Of a stretch of 64,000 nt of DNA, positions 10,764 to 21,926 are shown piece after piece. Below the pieces are notes generated by a model. The model ran no database searches and was not told the origin of the DNA. It worked only from the letters and a program-made list of their open reading frames with translations. Both the position numbers and the translations under genes were made by a program. This DNA is from Ephemerocybe angulata (lineage: Eukaryota > Basidiomycota > Agaricomycetes > Agaricales > Psathyrellaceae). How positions within the stretch are numbered: the stretch's first letter is position 1; every line of letters begins with the position of its first letter. The stretch is from NCBI GenBank assembly GCA_013368325.1, contig JAACJK010000163.1, positions 2,728,001-2,792,000 on the forward strand, read 5' to 3'.

Positions 10764-12988
10764 TCACGAGACTAGCCGTTTGATTTTACTTCCTATCTTT
10801 CCAAAGAAGCCCTTTTTGGGTGGTGGGGCAGCAGCACCTGCTTGGTGCGTGTAATCGGATTTCTTCCTTTCGCCAGTAGTGAACTCTGGCCCTTCCGAGC
10901 CCAAGCTGGTGGCGGCGTTGCCCCGCATCTTTTTGCCCTGAAGATCGTGCGGCCTCTGGCTTGTCGCGGCCGCTGGGCTGGTATACGAAGTTGGCGGTGG
11001 TTTTATCGGGGAGGAAGGCCTACTTCGTGAGGGCCCTGATTGCCGCGCGGGTGGTTGTCGAGTGGATGTGAGGGGTGTTCGTGGGGGTGGAACTGTAGAA
11101 ACTGGTCGAGGGCGAGATGAGGGTGGTGATGGTGGAGGGCGGGATGGCGAAAGGGGTGAGGGTGGGCCTGCTGGTGTTGCCGGGGGTGCTGGCTTAGGGA
11201 TCACGATGAGGGCAGGAGGCTTTGATGAGGGTATCCGGCCCTGTTGTGGTGGCGTCTGTACCCCAGTTACGAGAGGTCGCACAAGGGATCGTTGGGGACG
11301 AATAGGAGGAGATGGGGTCAGCATTTGCTGGGGTGAGGCATGCGTCCGAGATGATGGTGGTGCAGGGGATGGCACGGGGATCCCGGGCGTTGGGACTGGC
11401 TGCTGCTGAGGCGCAGTTGGTGGCTGAGTAGAAATTGGCACCGGAAATTGCGGTGGCTCTTCACAACTGCAGGTCCAATGAAAGCCATCTTTGGATGCAT
11501 CTTGTACCTCCCCAATAATGCGATCGAAAAGTGAACCCATATCCCTCAACTCTGGAATTGGCGTCCCTAAACCAATGTATGCACCAAATCCAGACACCCC
11601 GTTTCGAATAGTTGTGCCCCAATCAGCACCTTGACCCGATGGCGCGCTCTGGATGTAGCTCAAGTCTTCGTCTGCTGGGACTTGACAGATCTTCAACTCT
11701 GATGATACCTGGTTCTCTCTACTCGCCTTGGCTCTGAGGATGTCGGGTGTGAGCAGGTTTCCACCTTTAGCTGTAAAAAGATAAAGTCAGCCTCGCTACA
11801 TGGATAGAGGAAAGGAATGCACCCTTTAGAACAAGCAGATCAGAGAACTTGAAAACATTTCCGAAAGCATAGGGTATAGAGAAATTGAAGAACACGGAGG
11901 TTTTCCGGTCTGGGAGCACGCTGATCTGCATTGGATTGACAACGCTTTTTCCGACATCGGGCCCCTGCTCATGGACTAAGATCTCTGCCAGCTCCCCGAC
12001 TTTCGTCATCGGTATGGGAGCTGAAATGGCCTTGTTGGTAGGTCGGCCCTGGCTATCCTCCACTAGAAAGTCCTTCTTCGTGAGCGGGATGCGATTGTAG
12101 ATAGTCCAATTCTGCCCAATCCATTGACAATCCTCGGATTCTCTGCTGGACTTGCGCCTTTTCTCGAGTACTTCTTTCATGAGCAGCACCATCACTGCGA
12201 CCAGAGTCCAGTCGTCAGCACAGACAACTGCCCAAGATTACGAGCAATCAGTGAGTATCCTCTGCAGACTGAGAGAGACTACGCACGTTTTGATCTGTGC
12301 AAGATGTGGTCTTGGAGTGCTGTGGGCCGCTCCGATATATTGAGCGGGGGTATATATGGATTGTAAATGTTGAATTCAAGATGACGCTTTGGAGCATTCT
12401 TCGCACGAAACAGCTGGAGAGGCATTCCGCTTTACATCTACTAGTCATTGTAGATTATATTAGTGCTCACCTTGTCTACTAACGTCGCGCGAAGGCTCTT
12501 GAGACGCATCGCTGTTTTCTCGTCGTTTTCTTCGGCCACGGCAAATGTGCGCTGATGGTCTTCAGCAGAGCTGGCCGTTTCTCAGAGTAGACCTTGATAT
12601 CAACTGCCGAACACATACAGTCCTGGAAAATTTCCTGCAGCGATGGTTATTTGAAAAATTTTTGCGCATTCTGCAAGGCTTTCCAAAGCCTGTCTCTCTT
12701 TCTCCTCTTTCTCCTCTCCGGATAAAGTCGATGAAGCAGCTGAAATGTCGACGAGGTGGTTGAGTACTTTGCTATACTCATCCATACATCTATATGTTCG
12801 AGTCAGACCCTTAAATTCCTATATCTATTACTCGCTTACCTGGACACTGCGTAGTAGTGCATATTGAGTGATGTGCTTGAGTTCATTGAATGACATTCCT
12901 TGAGGAGCACGGTCATTCTGCCCATGTATCCCCTTGGAACGTATGCCATCTTTTTGAGAAATTGACTGTGGAAAGAGTCGTTGAGCAT
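10764..12988 (-). CDS. Uncharacterised six-exon protein, family 1 copy A
   Basis: Exons (minus): 12988..12840, 12789..12619, 12570..12471, 12413..12287, 12227..11823, 11770..10764 (652 aa). All six exons have counterparts in the copies at 13.6-15.7 and 17.7-19.9 kb, with the same intron phases. Layout: helical N-terminus (MLNDSFHSQFLKKMAYVPRG, residues 1-110); a charged segment; a central region (about 145-330) with PKRHLEFNIYNPYIPPL, VCADDW, WIGQNWTIYNRIPL and VLPDRKTSVFFNF; a Trp/Cys motif (FHWTCSCEEPP, about 405); a Pro/Ser-rich linker of about 170 residues; a conserved KMRGNAATSLGSEGPEF element; and a basic amphipathic end (GFFGKIGSKIKRLVS). No family is recognised. Soluble, possibly membrane-touching through its tail, is inference. 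A CACGTG lies about 105 bp upstream. Confidence 0.88.
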
Positions 12989-13637
12989 TTTGCATGGGCG
13001 GATCTAGGCTCCTCCCTAGGGCACTACTCGAAAGCAATGTTTATATGAAAGTTGGCATTGCTGGTGATTGGTTTGACGCAGCTTTGCACGACACGTGTCC
13101 GCCGTGCGTATTGCGACATATAAATGCCTTCAGATAGGTAGCCGCAGCTAGGCTCTATTCATGAAGGTGAATCATTCGGTCCTTGCGGCAGCGCGTGGGT
13201 GGCAAGAAGCTTGAGCGCTAAACGAAAATCGGGATCCTCCGAAAACATTCTCTCTCACGGTCCACATGACCCTCTGCTCCTGGAGAGTCCCTTGCGCCGC
13301 TAGCCAATCGATTCTTCTTCTTCTTCTTCGAACGAAGCATTTTTGCTCGCCTTAAGGAGGCGTTCACGCCCGAAAGATGAACGGTTTACGAGACTTTCAG
13401 TTGAGATATCGAAGATTTATAGCGATATCCCTGCCAAAAAGTGTTGAAAAGCGAGCGGATTCAAAGGCTGCCGAGATATTGACTGGAACAGATTAATGGA
13501 CCATGACAAGGCGTGTACCGCAGACTTTCACTCGCCCAATACTGCGATAACGTTGGCCAACAGTATAGATTGTATCATATGGTGCGTAGTCCCTGGCTGG
13601 CTGATTGGTTGTGTCCACAGAGAAAGGCTAGCTATGT
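12989..13637. other. Intergenic between family 1 copies A and B
   Basis: Holds the promoter of copy A, including the CACGTG listed separately, and the 3' side of copy B. A short TTC repeat lies at about 13314-13331. No gene seen. Confidence 0.45.
13092..13097. promoter_or_regulatory. CACGTG palindrome upstream of copy A
   Basis: CACGTG sits in GACACGTGTCCGCCGTGCG, about 105 bp before the copy A start codon. The copy C promoter has nearly the same 17 bases and the copy B promoter has the CACGTG core. This is a typical bHLH/Cbf1-type site. Confidence 0.5.
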
Positions 13638-15736
13638 CTACTTGCCCCCAAAGGCTTTCTTAACCCTCCCCAGGAAACCTAGCTTCTTGACTGGCGCCGG
13701 GGGAGCGCCTGCCTGGTGCTTATAATCGGCCTTCTTTCGTTCGCCAGTCGAAAATTCCGGCCCTTCTGAGCCCAAGCCGGCGGCGGCGTTACCACGCATC
13801 TTCCGACCTTGAAGGTCACGCAGCTCCTGGCTGCTCGGGCGCAGCGTGCTGGTAGATGATGACGCAGATGGCTGCGGTGGGACAACGATTGGTTTAGTAG
13901 GCGGAGGCCCTGGTGGCCGGGGAGCGGGCAGTCTTGCAGAGGGAGGAGGGAGTACCCGGGGTGGTGGATCCGACGGCGCTGTTATAGGACGAGCCGGAGC
14001 AGGAAAATGAGGAGTCGGGGATGGCGGGGATGGAGGTGCGGGGTGCGGTACGGGGAAGCTGGGTGTTGGAGCTGGCGGAGATGGAGGTGCGGGGTGCGGT
14101 ACGGGGAAGCTGGGTGTTGGAGCTGGCGGAGATGGAGGTATGGGGTGCGGTACGGGGAAGCTGGGTGTTGGAACTGGCATAATCGGTAGTCCTGTGAATA
14201 CTGGGGGTGTTTCGTAGCCTCCATGGCTGCACGTCCAATGGTATTCATCATCGAGAGCATCTTGCACCTTCATAACTTCATCGAAGAGTGAAATTACTGT
14301 CTTCATCGTCGGGACAGGATCACCCAGATTAGTATATGAACCGAATCCAGATACCGGGTTTCGCAGCGTGCTCGTATAGTCCCAGCTTGTTCCTGTGCTT
14401 TGACTTGATAGCGTACTCTGATCATAGCCGAGGTCCTCCTCTACTGGAACTCGAAGGATTTTCAATTCCGGTGAGGCTAGGGGTTCCTTGAACATGTTCT
14501 CCAGGATGTCCAGGGTAAGAAGATTCCCCGCTTTATCTATGAGGACGGAGTCAGCCATGCTAGGAGAGGATGTATGAGGAATTATGCACCCTTCAGAACA
14601 ACTAGATTGGAAAACTTGAAGACATTTCCGAGTGCAAGCGGTACCCGGAAGTTGAAGAACACTGTAGTTTTACGATCTGGGAGAACGGTGACGTGCAATA
14701 GACTATATTTACTCGTTCCGTCGTTGGGCTGCTGTTCATGAACCAAGGCATTCGCCAATTCCACCACCTTCGACATGGGAGAGGGCGCCGAAATTGCCTT
14801 GCTGGTAATCCGGCCCTTTTCATCCTTGAATGAGAAGTTCTTCTTGTAGAGTGGAATGGTCTTGTAAAAGGTCCATCTTTGTCCAATCCATGAATTCCTC
14901 GCACCCGCGCCGGCGCGGTGTTTCTCGAGTAATTCCCTCATGAAGATTACCATGAGGGCAGCGAGACTCCAGTCATCAGCACAGACAACTGCAGAAAGTG
15001 CCAATGCTGGCGGTCGGTCGTTGTTATTTCCTAGAATAAGAATACACGTACGTTGTATTCTGTGCTTAACACAGCCTTGTAGCTCACGGGTCCCTTGTGA
15101 TACCTCGAGCGGAGGAATGTACGGGGGGTAGACTGTGAACTCGAAGTGTCGTTTTGGAGCTTCGTCCATACGAGAGAGCTACCATTCTTAAGTTCGGGTC
15201 AGAGTTAGATGCCAAGCCAATGGACACTCACCTTGTCCTTCAAGGTCGCACGGAGACCTTTGAGACGTTTCGCCGCCACCTCGTCAGTTTCCTTGGCCCT
15301 TGCAAAATCACTGTTATACTTTTCAACGGAACTGTTGTCATGAGCATTTGATAATCATTCTCTAGATTCCCGCTACCTACCGGGCTGGAGGAGCTAGCCG
15401 ACTGAGAGTTTCTCTAACTTTTTCCTCAAGGGGAAGTAGGATGGCTAGTTTCAGCTCCTCTTCCTTTGCTTTGTCCGAAGGAAGCGACATGTCGATGAGA
15501 CGAGTGAGCACATCGATATACAGTTCCATACAGCTGTTTATCAAATTAGCTGGAATGAAGCGCCCAACGTCCCAGGATACGAACAACGCATACCTGGAAA
15601 CTGCAGAGTGACTCTCGAGGGAGACGCTTGAACTCAAGAAATGACATTCCCTGAGAAGGACAGTCATTCGGTCCATATAGGCTCTTGGAATGCGTGGCAT
15701 CCTGTTGAGAGAGCGCTGAAAGAAGTCGTTGAGCAT
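13638..15736 (-). CDS. Uncharacterised six-exon protein, family 1 copy B
   Basis: Exons (minus): 15736..15594, 15533..15381, 15331..15232, 15178..15052, 14988..14590, 14536..13638 (606 aa). Same exon layout and order of conserved blocks as copies A and C: MLNDFFQRSLNRMPRIPRAY; PKRHFEFTVYPPYIPPLEV; VCADDWSLAALMVIFMRELL; WIGQRWTFYKTIPLYKKNF; VLPDRKTTVFFNF; then DKAGNLLTLDIL and EYHWTCS. Its linker carries three tandem 17-residue Pro-rich units. It ends KLGFLGRVKKAFGGK, the basic amphipathic tail of the family. Copies A and B are adjacent with the same orientation, the classic result of tandem duplication. No known domain recognised. Confidence 0.88.
14029..14181 (-). repeat. In-frame 51-bp tandem repeat in copy B linker
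   Basis: Three 51 bp units start at 14029, 14080 and 14131 (plus-strand coordinates). Each encodes a 17-residue unit of the type PAPTPSFPVPHPAPPSP. The first two units are almost identical in DNA; the third has a few changes (one Ala to Ile). The length keeps the frame, so copy number can vary freely. Confidence 0.85.
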
Positions 15737-16468
15737 CTTGCCCGCTCGGTTCCAGTTCAGCGTTGGGGCCCAGAAGGCTTCAGCGACTGAAGTTCGTGCT
15801 TGGTTCTATTTTGTGTGACGCTGACACGTGGACATCGTGTGTATCGATGAAACAGGCGCCCATAGAAGCAGCCCCAGGAAGTAGGCTCGATTTAATTTTC
15901 ATGAAGGTGGAACATTCGTTGGTGGTGTGCCGAACCCACAAGGCCCAAGCGCTCAGAATGGTGGATCGGGATATGCCGAAGTGCACTCTCACGCACGAGA
16001 TGAAGTGTAGCCCCTGTCTCCGATTGCCTTCCACAGTCATAAACTTCGCGTCGCATCCGCAAAGGAGCACATGGTATCGAATACCCACCCACTCCGCTAC
16101 CAGGCCTTCATCCTGCTTCTCGACTCACCGAATGCTTGTCCCACTATCCAAGTATGGTGCTTTTGAGGAATCCTCGCGCCGCCGCCCGTGACGCGTCCCC
16201 GCGCTTCGATATGCGTATACTCTAGTTCGCTTTGGAAATCATGCTCGACGAGCAGTCAACTACGTCTACGGGGATATGGGGGGAGGCTGCAAAAGCCGTC
16301 ACAGGTGCGGTTGTGCTTTCGCGGAATTTCATTGTGTCAGGATCTCAATGACAGTTATCGCATATGCATAGTTCCTGCCGTCCTTATCTTGGTTTTCCGA
16401 TGTGATTCCCCAGCATAAGGCTTCGATAAGCGCTGTCGCGCAAACTCCTTCTTGAGTATGGTACCCCT
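15737..16468. other. Intergenic between copy B and the second membrane gene
   Basis: Holds the promoter of copy B and, at the right end, the 3' side of the membrane-protein gene at 16469. The long plus-strand open frame at 15763-16191 has no start context or protein-like composition. Confidence 0.45.
15825..15830. promoter_or_regulatory. CACGTG palindrome upstream of copy B
   Basis: CACGTG about 90 bp before the copy B start codon, at nearly the same distance as in copies A and C. Flanking bases are less conserved than between A and C. Confidence 0.4.
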
Positions 16469-17270
16469 CTAAGTGTGTCTCTGCCAGGCGACTAGAATGA
16501 ATGGTGGGATAACGACAAACACCGCAGCAACGAAAGTTGTCAGCTTTACCCAAAGGAGCTCCTCCGCCCACACATAGGCCAAGATCGCCACGATAAGCGT
16601 CAGGATGCCGCAGAAAAGGCATATCAGCCCTGTCATTGTCGATTATCAGCGTCCAGAGACCAGCGCCTCCACCCAACGGGAGACTTACAGTGAAAACTGA
16701 TCCAGAGCCAGACCGCGGAATCTCCATGACCGCTGTAGCGTCGCAGAAGGACATTTGCACCATCCGCAGGGACTTCTCCACCCACATGCAGCAACCCTTT
16801 GGGAAGCTTGGATGCGTGATATGGGATCTCTCCGAGATAATCTATCATGACGAAGGAGGAGATGGCGGCCCCGATGTTGAATATCAAAGCCCAATAGCAC
16901 GATGCCACAATGAATCGCTGGACCCCGTTTCCTGCGTGTTGGTAGCTACCCGTACTTTTGAAGAAGCTGAGTAGCTGGGCTGCGACTCCGGCGAGGAGGG
17001 AGGACTGATGACATATGTGCATGATGAGTGATCGCGGACTCTGGCTTCAATCGAGGAGGGTACTAATAGGGACTTACGACGACGGCCCCATTCCCTCCAG
17101 TGAGTTGCCAGCCCTCTTTGATAGAGTTAATCAAAGGTGGTAGTTTGACTGAATAACACCTCCTAAGCTCTTTATCCACTTTGCACTGAAGAGATGAAGG
17201 GGAAAGCGCTACACCGGATTCCAGGTGAGTCTCCGGATGTCATTGTCACGGTTGGGGACCTGGAGCTCAT
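16469..17270 (-). CDS. Small multi-pass membrane protein, family 2 copy 2
   Basis: Exons (minus): 17270..17213, 17148..17078, 17004..16689, 16629..16469 (201 aa). Exons 2 and 4 have exactly the same length as in copy 1 (71 and 161 nt), and intron phases are the same. Core shared with copy 1: KLPPLINSIKEGWQLTGGNG, LLAGVAAQLLSFFKSTGSYQ, FIVASCYWALIFNIGAAISS, YLGEIPYHASK, LLRRYSG and a C-terminal pair of TM helices ending FILVAWQR. The first donor was read as GTAGCG because it restores the phase of copy 1. It lies between family 1 copies B and C, so the two families are interleaved. Confidence 0.87.
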
Positions 17271-17656
17271 TGGTTCTGTCAGGAGTCAGGGTTGGTAGAG
17301 TACTTGCGTCAGGCAATGATGAGAAGGTAATTTGACCTCGTTCGTTGGGGGGCCCGGGTGGTATTTATACGCTTGTAAGTGACTCCTACTTACTTATTAA
17401 TACCTGTGCAGCTTATCCAGTCACTGGTCACCAGTCACCTCATCACAACGAGTCCTTTGACTGTTTGACAGCATAGATTGACGGGTGGTATGGAAGGTAG
17501 GATGTCAGGCCTTTGATAAGCCTAGGTTGAAGCTTGAAAGCTTCAGGTACAGAGATGATACAGAGGCATTCAACGAGGTCAGGAATGAAGATTTGAGCCT
17601 ACCTATTGGAAAGACGCGGTGTTGGTTGTCGAGCGACAAAACTCTTACTTACTATT
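17271..17656. other. Intergenic
   Basis: Promoter of the membrane gene to the left and 3' side of copy C to the right. It includes a short palindrome-rich stretch near 17421-17442 (TCACTGGTCACCAGTCACC). No gene seen. Confidence 0.4.
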
Positions 17657-19870
17657 TCAACCCCAGAATTTTTTCTTCATCTTCCCAAAGAAGCCCAGCT
17701 TCTGTGGCGGTGGATCAGCATGTGCATGGTGCGTATAGCTGACCGCCCGTCGTTCGACGGAGAATGTCGGCTCATTTGAATCTGAGCTTAAGCCAGGGGC
17801 GTTGTTTCCACGCATCTTCGTCCCCTGAAGGTTCGGCCGCGCAGTTGGCCCGAGATCCTGGACATTCGTGCTTTGTTGACTACTAGGAAGCGAGTTTGGT
17901 GGAAGTGGATGTGGCAAGGATGCGGCCGCTACCTGCTCTGAGGGGGCTGATGAAGGGGTAGTTGACTTGGGTAGTGAGCTCCCTGCAGCGATTGCTGGAG
18001 GAGGAGATGGCGAAGGTGAAGGCCCCATTGAGGTGGGAGGCGTCGGAAATGGGTCTAAAATGGTGGATTCCTCGGTCGAAGGAGGTATGCCAATCGATGT
18101 GGACGGTACTGTGGGGAGGTCTTGCGATACGGGCTTTGGTGTATGGAAACTTGGGACTGGAAGAGGCAATGACCGCGCCTCAGCAGGGTGCTCTGAGTCT
18201 AATGACGGGCCCGGGGACAGTCCTGGTTGAAATGTAGGGGAAGCGAGGATTTGAGGATGCGGCTCTGGGATTGGTGGCGGCTCATCACTGCATGTCCAAT
18301 GGTATTTGTCCTCGGTCTCGTCCTGTACCTCGATGATGCGTTCGAGGAATGAAGATATATCTCTCAAGTCTGGGACATGGTTCCCCAGAGAAGATAGCAC
18401 ACTTCGAAGAGTACTCCCATAGCTCCAGCAGCTGCCTCCTGAACTTTGAGTGGAGAGTGACTGTGTGCTCCGGTCGAAGTTCATCGAACCATCGTCCACT
18501 CCTATCTGATATATTCTCAATTCCGACGAGGTTCGGGAACTCGTAGTCGCCTCCTTTGTGAGGATTTCGGGTGTGAGGAGATTCCCATTTTTAGCTTTAA
18601 CGCAGAATCAGTCTCAGGAGGAAGACGTCTCAAAGAATGCACACCTTTCAGGATGATTAACTTATCTGTGACTTTGAACACATTTCCAAATGCCTGCCGC
18701 CAGGGTGTCTGCATTTGTCGGAGGTCGAAAAAGATTGTTGTTTTTCGATCGGGTAGAGCTGTAACTGGCAGCGGACTGCTGCCGCTCTTCCCACTCACTC
18801 GACCGCCATAGTACTTCACCAAGTCATTCGCCAGCTTCCCCACTGTCATTTCCAGGTCGAAGCCAGCAATGGCCTTCTTTCCACCCCCTGGGAAATCACT
18901 CTTCGCGAATGGAATATTGTAGTAGAAGGTCCAGCTCCGCCCAATCTTTCGGTTTTTATGCAGTTCCTTCATGAGAAATACCATGACTGCAGCAAGGCTC
19001 CAGTCGTCATTGCAGACTACTTTGAAGCAAATTGAATGGTCACTGCTATAGCTGACGCACTAGGAAGTGACAATAATCAACTCACGTTTCCACCTGAAGA
19101 CATGCTCTTCAAGCTGTTCGCGTGTCTTAATAGTCGGGATATATGGTGGGTAGGCGTTAAATTCGAGATGCCATTTTGGGACTCGCTCCGCGCGAGATAT
19201 CTAGAACGACATCACCATTAGTACTACGTTCTGCCACAAAGTCCAATCATCGGAGAACACTTACTTTCTCTCTTAGAGTTGCGCTGATGTTTTTGACGCA
19301 CTTGTTCGCCTTGACATCACTTTTCTCGGCTTCAGCAAAGGCCGCTTCAAAATCTGCTCCTATATTGCTGTCTGCGCCATTGCCTCTGCTCATACTAGCG
19401 CTGTTGTCGTGAGTACGGTAGTCGTTTAGCCCTCAAGTGCCTGCTATGTACCTGTCTGAGCTAGCAAATATGTTGAAGGTGCTCCGAACCTGCGCCTTGC
19501 ACTTTCTCAGCGCAGTCACTATGTCTTCCCTGGAGTCTAAATTCTCTTTCTCCTCTCCTGAGTCGTTACCCCTGGAGCTCTCTTTCTCCTCTCCCTTTGT
19601 AGCAGTGTTTGGGGGCTCGATAAGACAATCGATTACATCGGTAAGGAGATCCACGCATCTATAATACTTATGATTTCAGCTTGGCGGCTCAGTGGACCAT
19701 TTCGGGATCATCCTAGCGCACCTGGACAATTCCGAATGGCTGTCTCCGAGTGAGACATTCTCGGAGCTCATTCGATGACATGCCTTCAGAAGGATTGTCG
19801 TTTGTTGCATGTAATCCCTTGGAACATATGCCGCCTTTTTTAGAAGACCCCCTAGAAGGTCGTTGATCAT
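17657..19870 (-). CDS. Uncharacterised six-exon protein, family 1 copy C
   Basis: Exons (minus): 19870..19722, 19658..19452, 19400..19265, 19200..19086, 19019..18645, 18594..17657 (639 aa). It shares order, phases and motifs with copies A and B: MINDLLGGLLKKAAYVPRDY; a longer charged segment (EEKESSRGNDSGEEKENLD); PKWHLEFNAYPPYIP; VCNDDWSLAAVMVFLMKEL; WTFYYNIPFAKSDF; ALPDRKTTIFFDL; then YHWTCSDEPPP. The linker is Ser/Pro-rich but has no tandem units. The end is NLQGTKMRGNNAPGL... and KLGFFGKMKKKFWG. It is the most diverged of the three; the linker evolves fastest while the two ends are kept. Confidence 0.88.
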
Positions 19871-20877
19871 CGCTCAGGTCAAAAAATACCTCGAGTTGAA
19901 GGGAAGGATGAAAGTTGGCAATTGGGCGGTTTGCTACTTGCGTCATGGCTTGCAGTTCCGTGCAACACGTGTCTGCCGTGTGTAGCTATGGAACCTTTTT
20001 GACCTCGAGGGCCGATAGTAGCTGCAACTGATTTCATGGAGGTATTGCATAGGTCGGACCTAACTACATTTTATACACCAAAACCTCACAAACGTCGGTG
20101 CGCCTTGTCATTAGTAGTGTGTGATACCATTGCGGCAGACCTATTACCTACTAACCCACCTGTAGCAAAGAGAAGTGGGAATACGATTGACCGGTCCAAG
20201 TTAGTGCTCGATTAAACTGCTGCGAATGGGCTCAACAGCGTGCCTTAAAATTACTTTGAGCGCTAAAGGCTATTTCGGGATCTACCGAAATCCCATCATC
20301 CACGTGCTAAAATTTAAGCGCCCAATTGAAGGCTGAATCGCCCGCGAACCGAAGAGACTCTTCCCCCAAAACCGTATTCATGGGCGAGAGCTACTCCCCT
20401 CGCGACCATTATCCCCTTTGATAACGTTGTATGGTCTGAAAGCCGGTCTACAGGACCTTGAGCGCTTGGAGTTCCAGATCCTCCAGTGGTGGGTTCTCCG
20501 TGTGCGTAATCGGAAATGAAAGGCACGAGTTTTGTGCATGTTCCACTCATCCCGAGCTTCTGAATTACTCCTGGATGGTGTCATGTTAGCGTCAAGCTCC
20601 CTGAAGGAGGAAGTTAATACATGTATGTTCGAACTGTCGCTCTACATAAGTCGATTATCGATCCGGAAACAACATGAGGCACCGGCGCCACAGTCCGCTG
20701 CCCTTTGCCCATGCATGAAACTGCTAATGGGGAGACACGCACTACCCTTCCGGTACATATTGCCTGACATTAACCTGGTGGTACAGGGTTTAAGAAAGTC
20801 GAGATATAAAGGAAGGCCAACACGGACCCAAACAAGTCACCCACTATTTTCCCCTCCTCGAGGCCTTGGTAGCTTGC
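19871..20877. other. Intergenic, divergent promoter region of copy C and the third membrane gene
   Basis: A 1.0 kb spacer between divergently transcribed family 1 (minus) and family 2 (plus) members. The copy C CACGTG is listed separately; another CACGTG is at 20301-20306. No gene seen. Confidence 0.45.
19966..19971. promoter_or_regulatory. CACGTG palindrome upstream of copy C
   Basis: CACGTG inside AACACGTGTCTGCCGTG, about 100 bp before the copy C start, matching the copy A promoter over about 17 bases. Confidence 0.5.
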
Positions 20878-21926
20878 ATGCCTCCCCGACCTAGACCGGA
20901 AGCAAATGTCGACTGTAAGCATCCAAGCTTCTCACAGCATGGTCCTTGTGCATTCCGCCCTCAACTATCTTTCCATGTCATAACAATGCAGACACGCTAC
21001 CTGCGACGATTCAATCCATTCAAAATGGCTGGCAACTAACATGTCATGTGGCTTCACTCCTCGTAAGTCTGGCGATATGTCCTGAAGAGAAAAGCTAATT
21101 AGGACCGCCCGCAGTCCGGTCTTTTGTCAGTTGTTTCGGTGCTGCTGTTTATGGTGGTGCATTCGGCAAGTGTTGGATCCACGATACAGGTCGATGGTGA
21201 ATTGGGATCCTCGACCTACCTCGCACTAAGTGTCCTTGCATATGCAGCCCTGGTTCTAAACATTGGAGCTTCTTTGAGTTCCTTCATCCTAATTGATGAA
21301 TTGGGGGAGCTACCCTTTCGAGCCGCGCAGCAGCGAAGCTCCTTGCTTCCTAGTAGAGGTCCCATAGAGGGTTCACCCTCCCAGCTTCTCCGTCGTTATG
21401 GGGCGGATAGACTATGGACGTTTATTGCGTATCACTGTATGTCAATGCTCATGGACTCTTACCAATCACCCGACTGACCTTAGAGGCCGAAAGGGATGGT
21501 ATCGGCAGCGCTGGGATTGATATCCCTGCTCGCTGAGATATCACTTTACGTATGGATGCAAGAGCCGAAGGTCGTCAAAATCGTCACCACGTCTCTAGTT
21601 GGCTTTGCTCTGCTTCCGATCCTGCTCGTCCTTTTTGTTCCGTGCCTTTCAAGGGACACCAGGTGAGTCTAGCTACCCCTTCTCATCCTACTCAATCGAG
21701 CGTGACACCTAGGTACCCCAGGAATGCTCCACGAAGCCAAAGATCGAGTGCAGCTCAGCCGCAGACCACTGTAGGACTCGACAATCCTCTCCAGCTGCCA
21801 GACATCTCCGAGTCATCCCCTCCAATATGGCAGCATTACAGTAATACCAGTCCCATTGACAGCAGGGCGCGACGTGGGTCAGGACTGTCAGGTGGTAGTC
21901 GGGACGCTGGTCCGTGGGCTCAGTAG
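20878..21926 (+). CDS. Multi-pass membrane protein, family 2 copy 3 (diverged, with tail)
   Basis: Exons: 20878..20914, 20992..21062, 21115..21436, 21494..21662, 21713..21926 (270 aa). Exon 2 is again 71 nt and intron phases match copies 1 and 2. The fourth exon starts after CGAAAG; the nearer TTAG would give an immediate stop. Shared skeleton: LPATIQSIQNGWQLT; a first TM helix (LLSVVSVLLFMVVH); a second (ALSVLAYAALVLNIGASLSS); a DELGELPFRA motif in place of YLGEVPY; LLRRYG; and two C-terminal TM helices. Unlike the others it is on the plus strand and carries an extra fifth exon with a Ser/Pro/Arg-rich cytosolic-looking tail of about 70 residues. Function unknown. Confidence 0.85.

Noticed and set aside
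13314..13331. TTC microsatellite
   Set aside because: Short simple repeat in a spacer; nothing special.
15763..16191. 142-residue plus-strand frame
   Set aside because: Lies across the copy B promoter, has no splice or composition support and no paralogue beside copies A or C.
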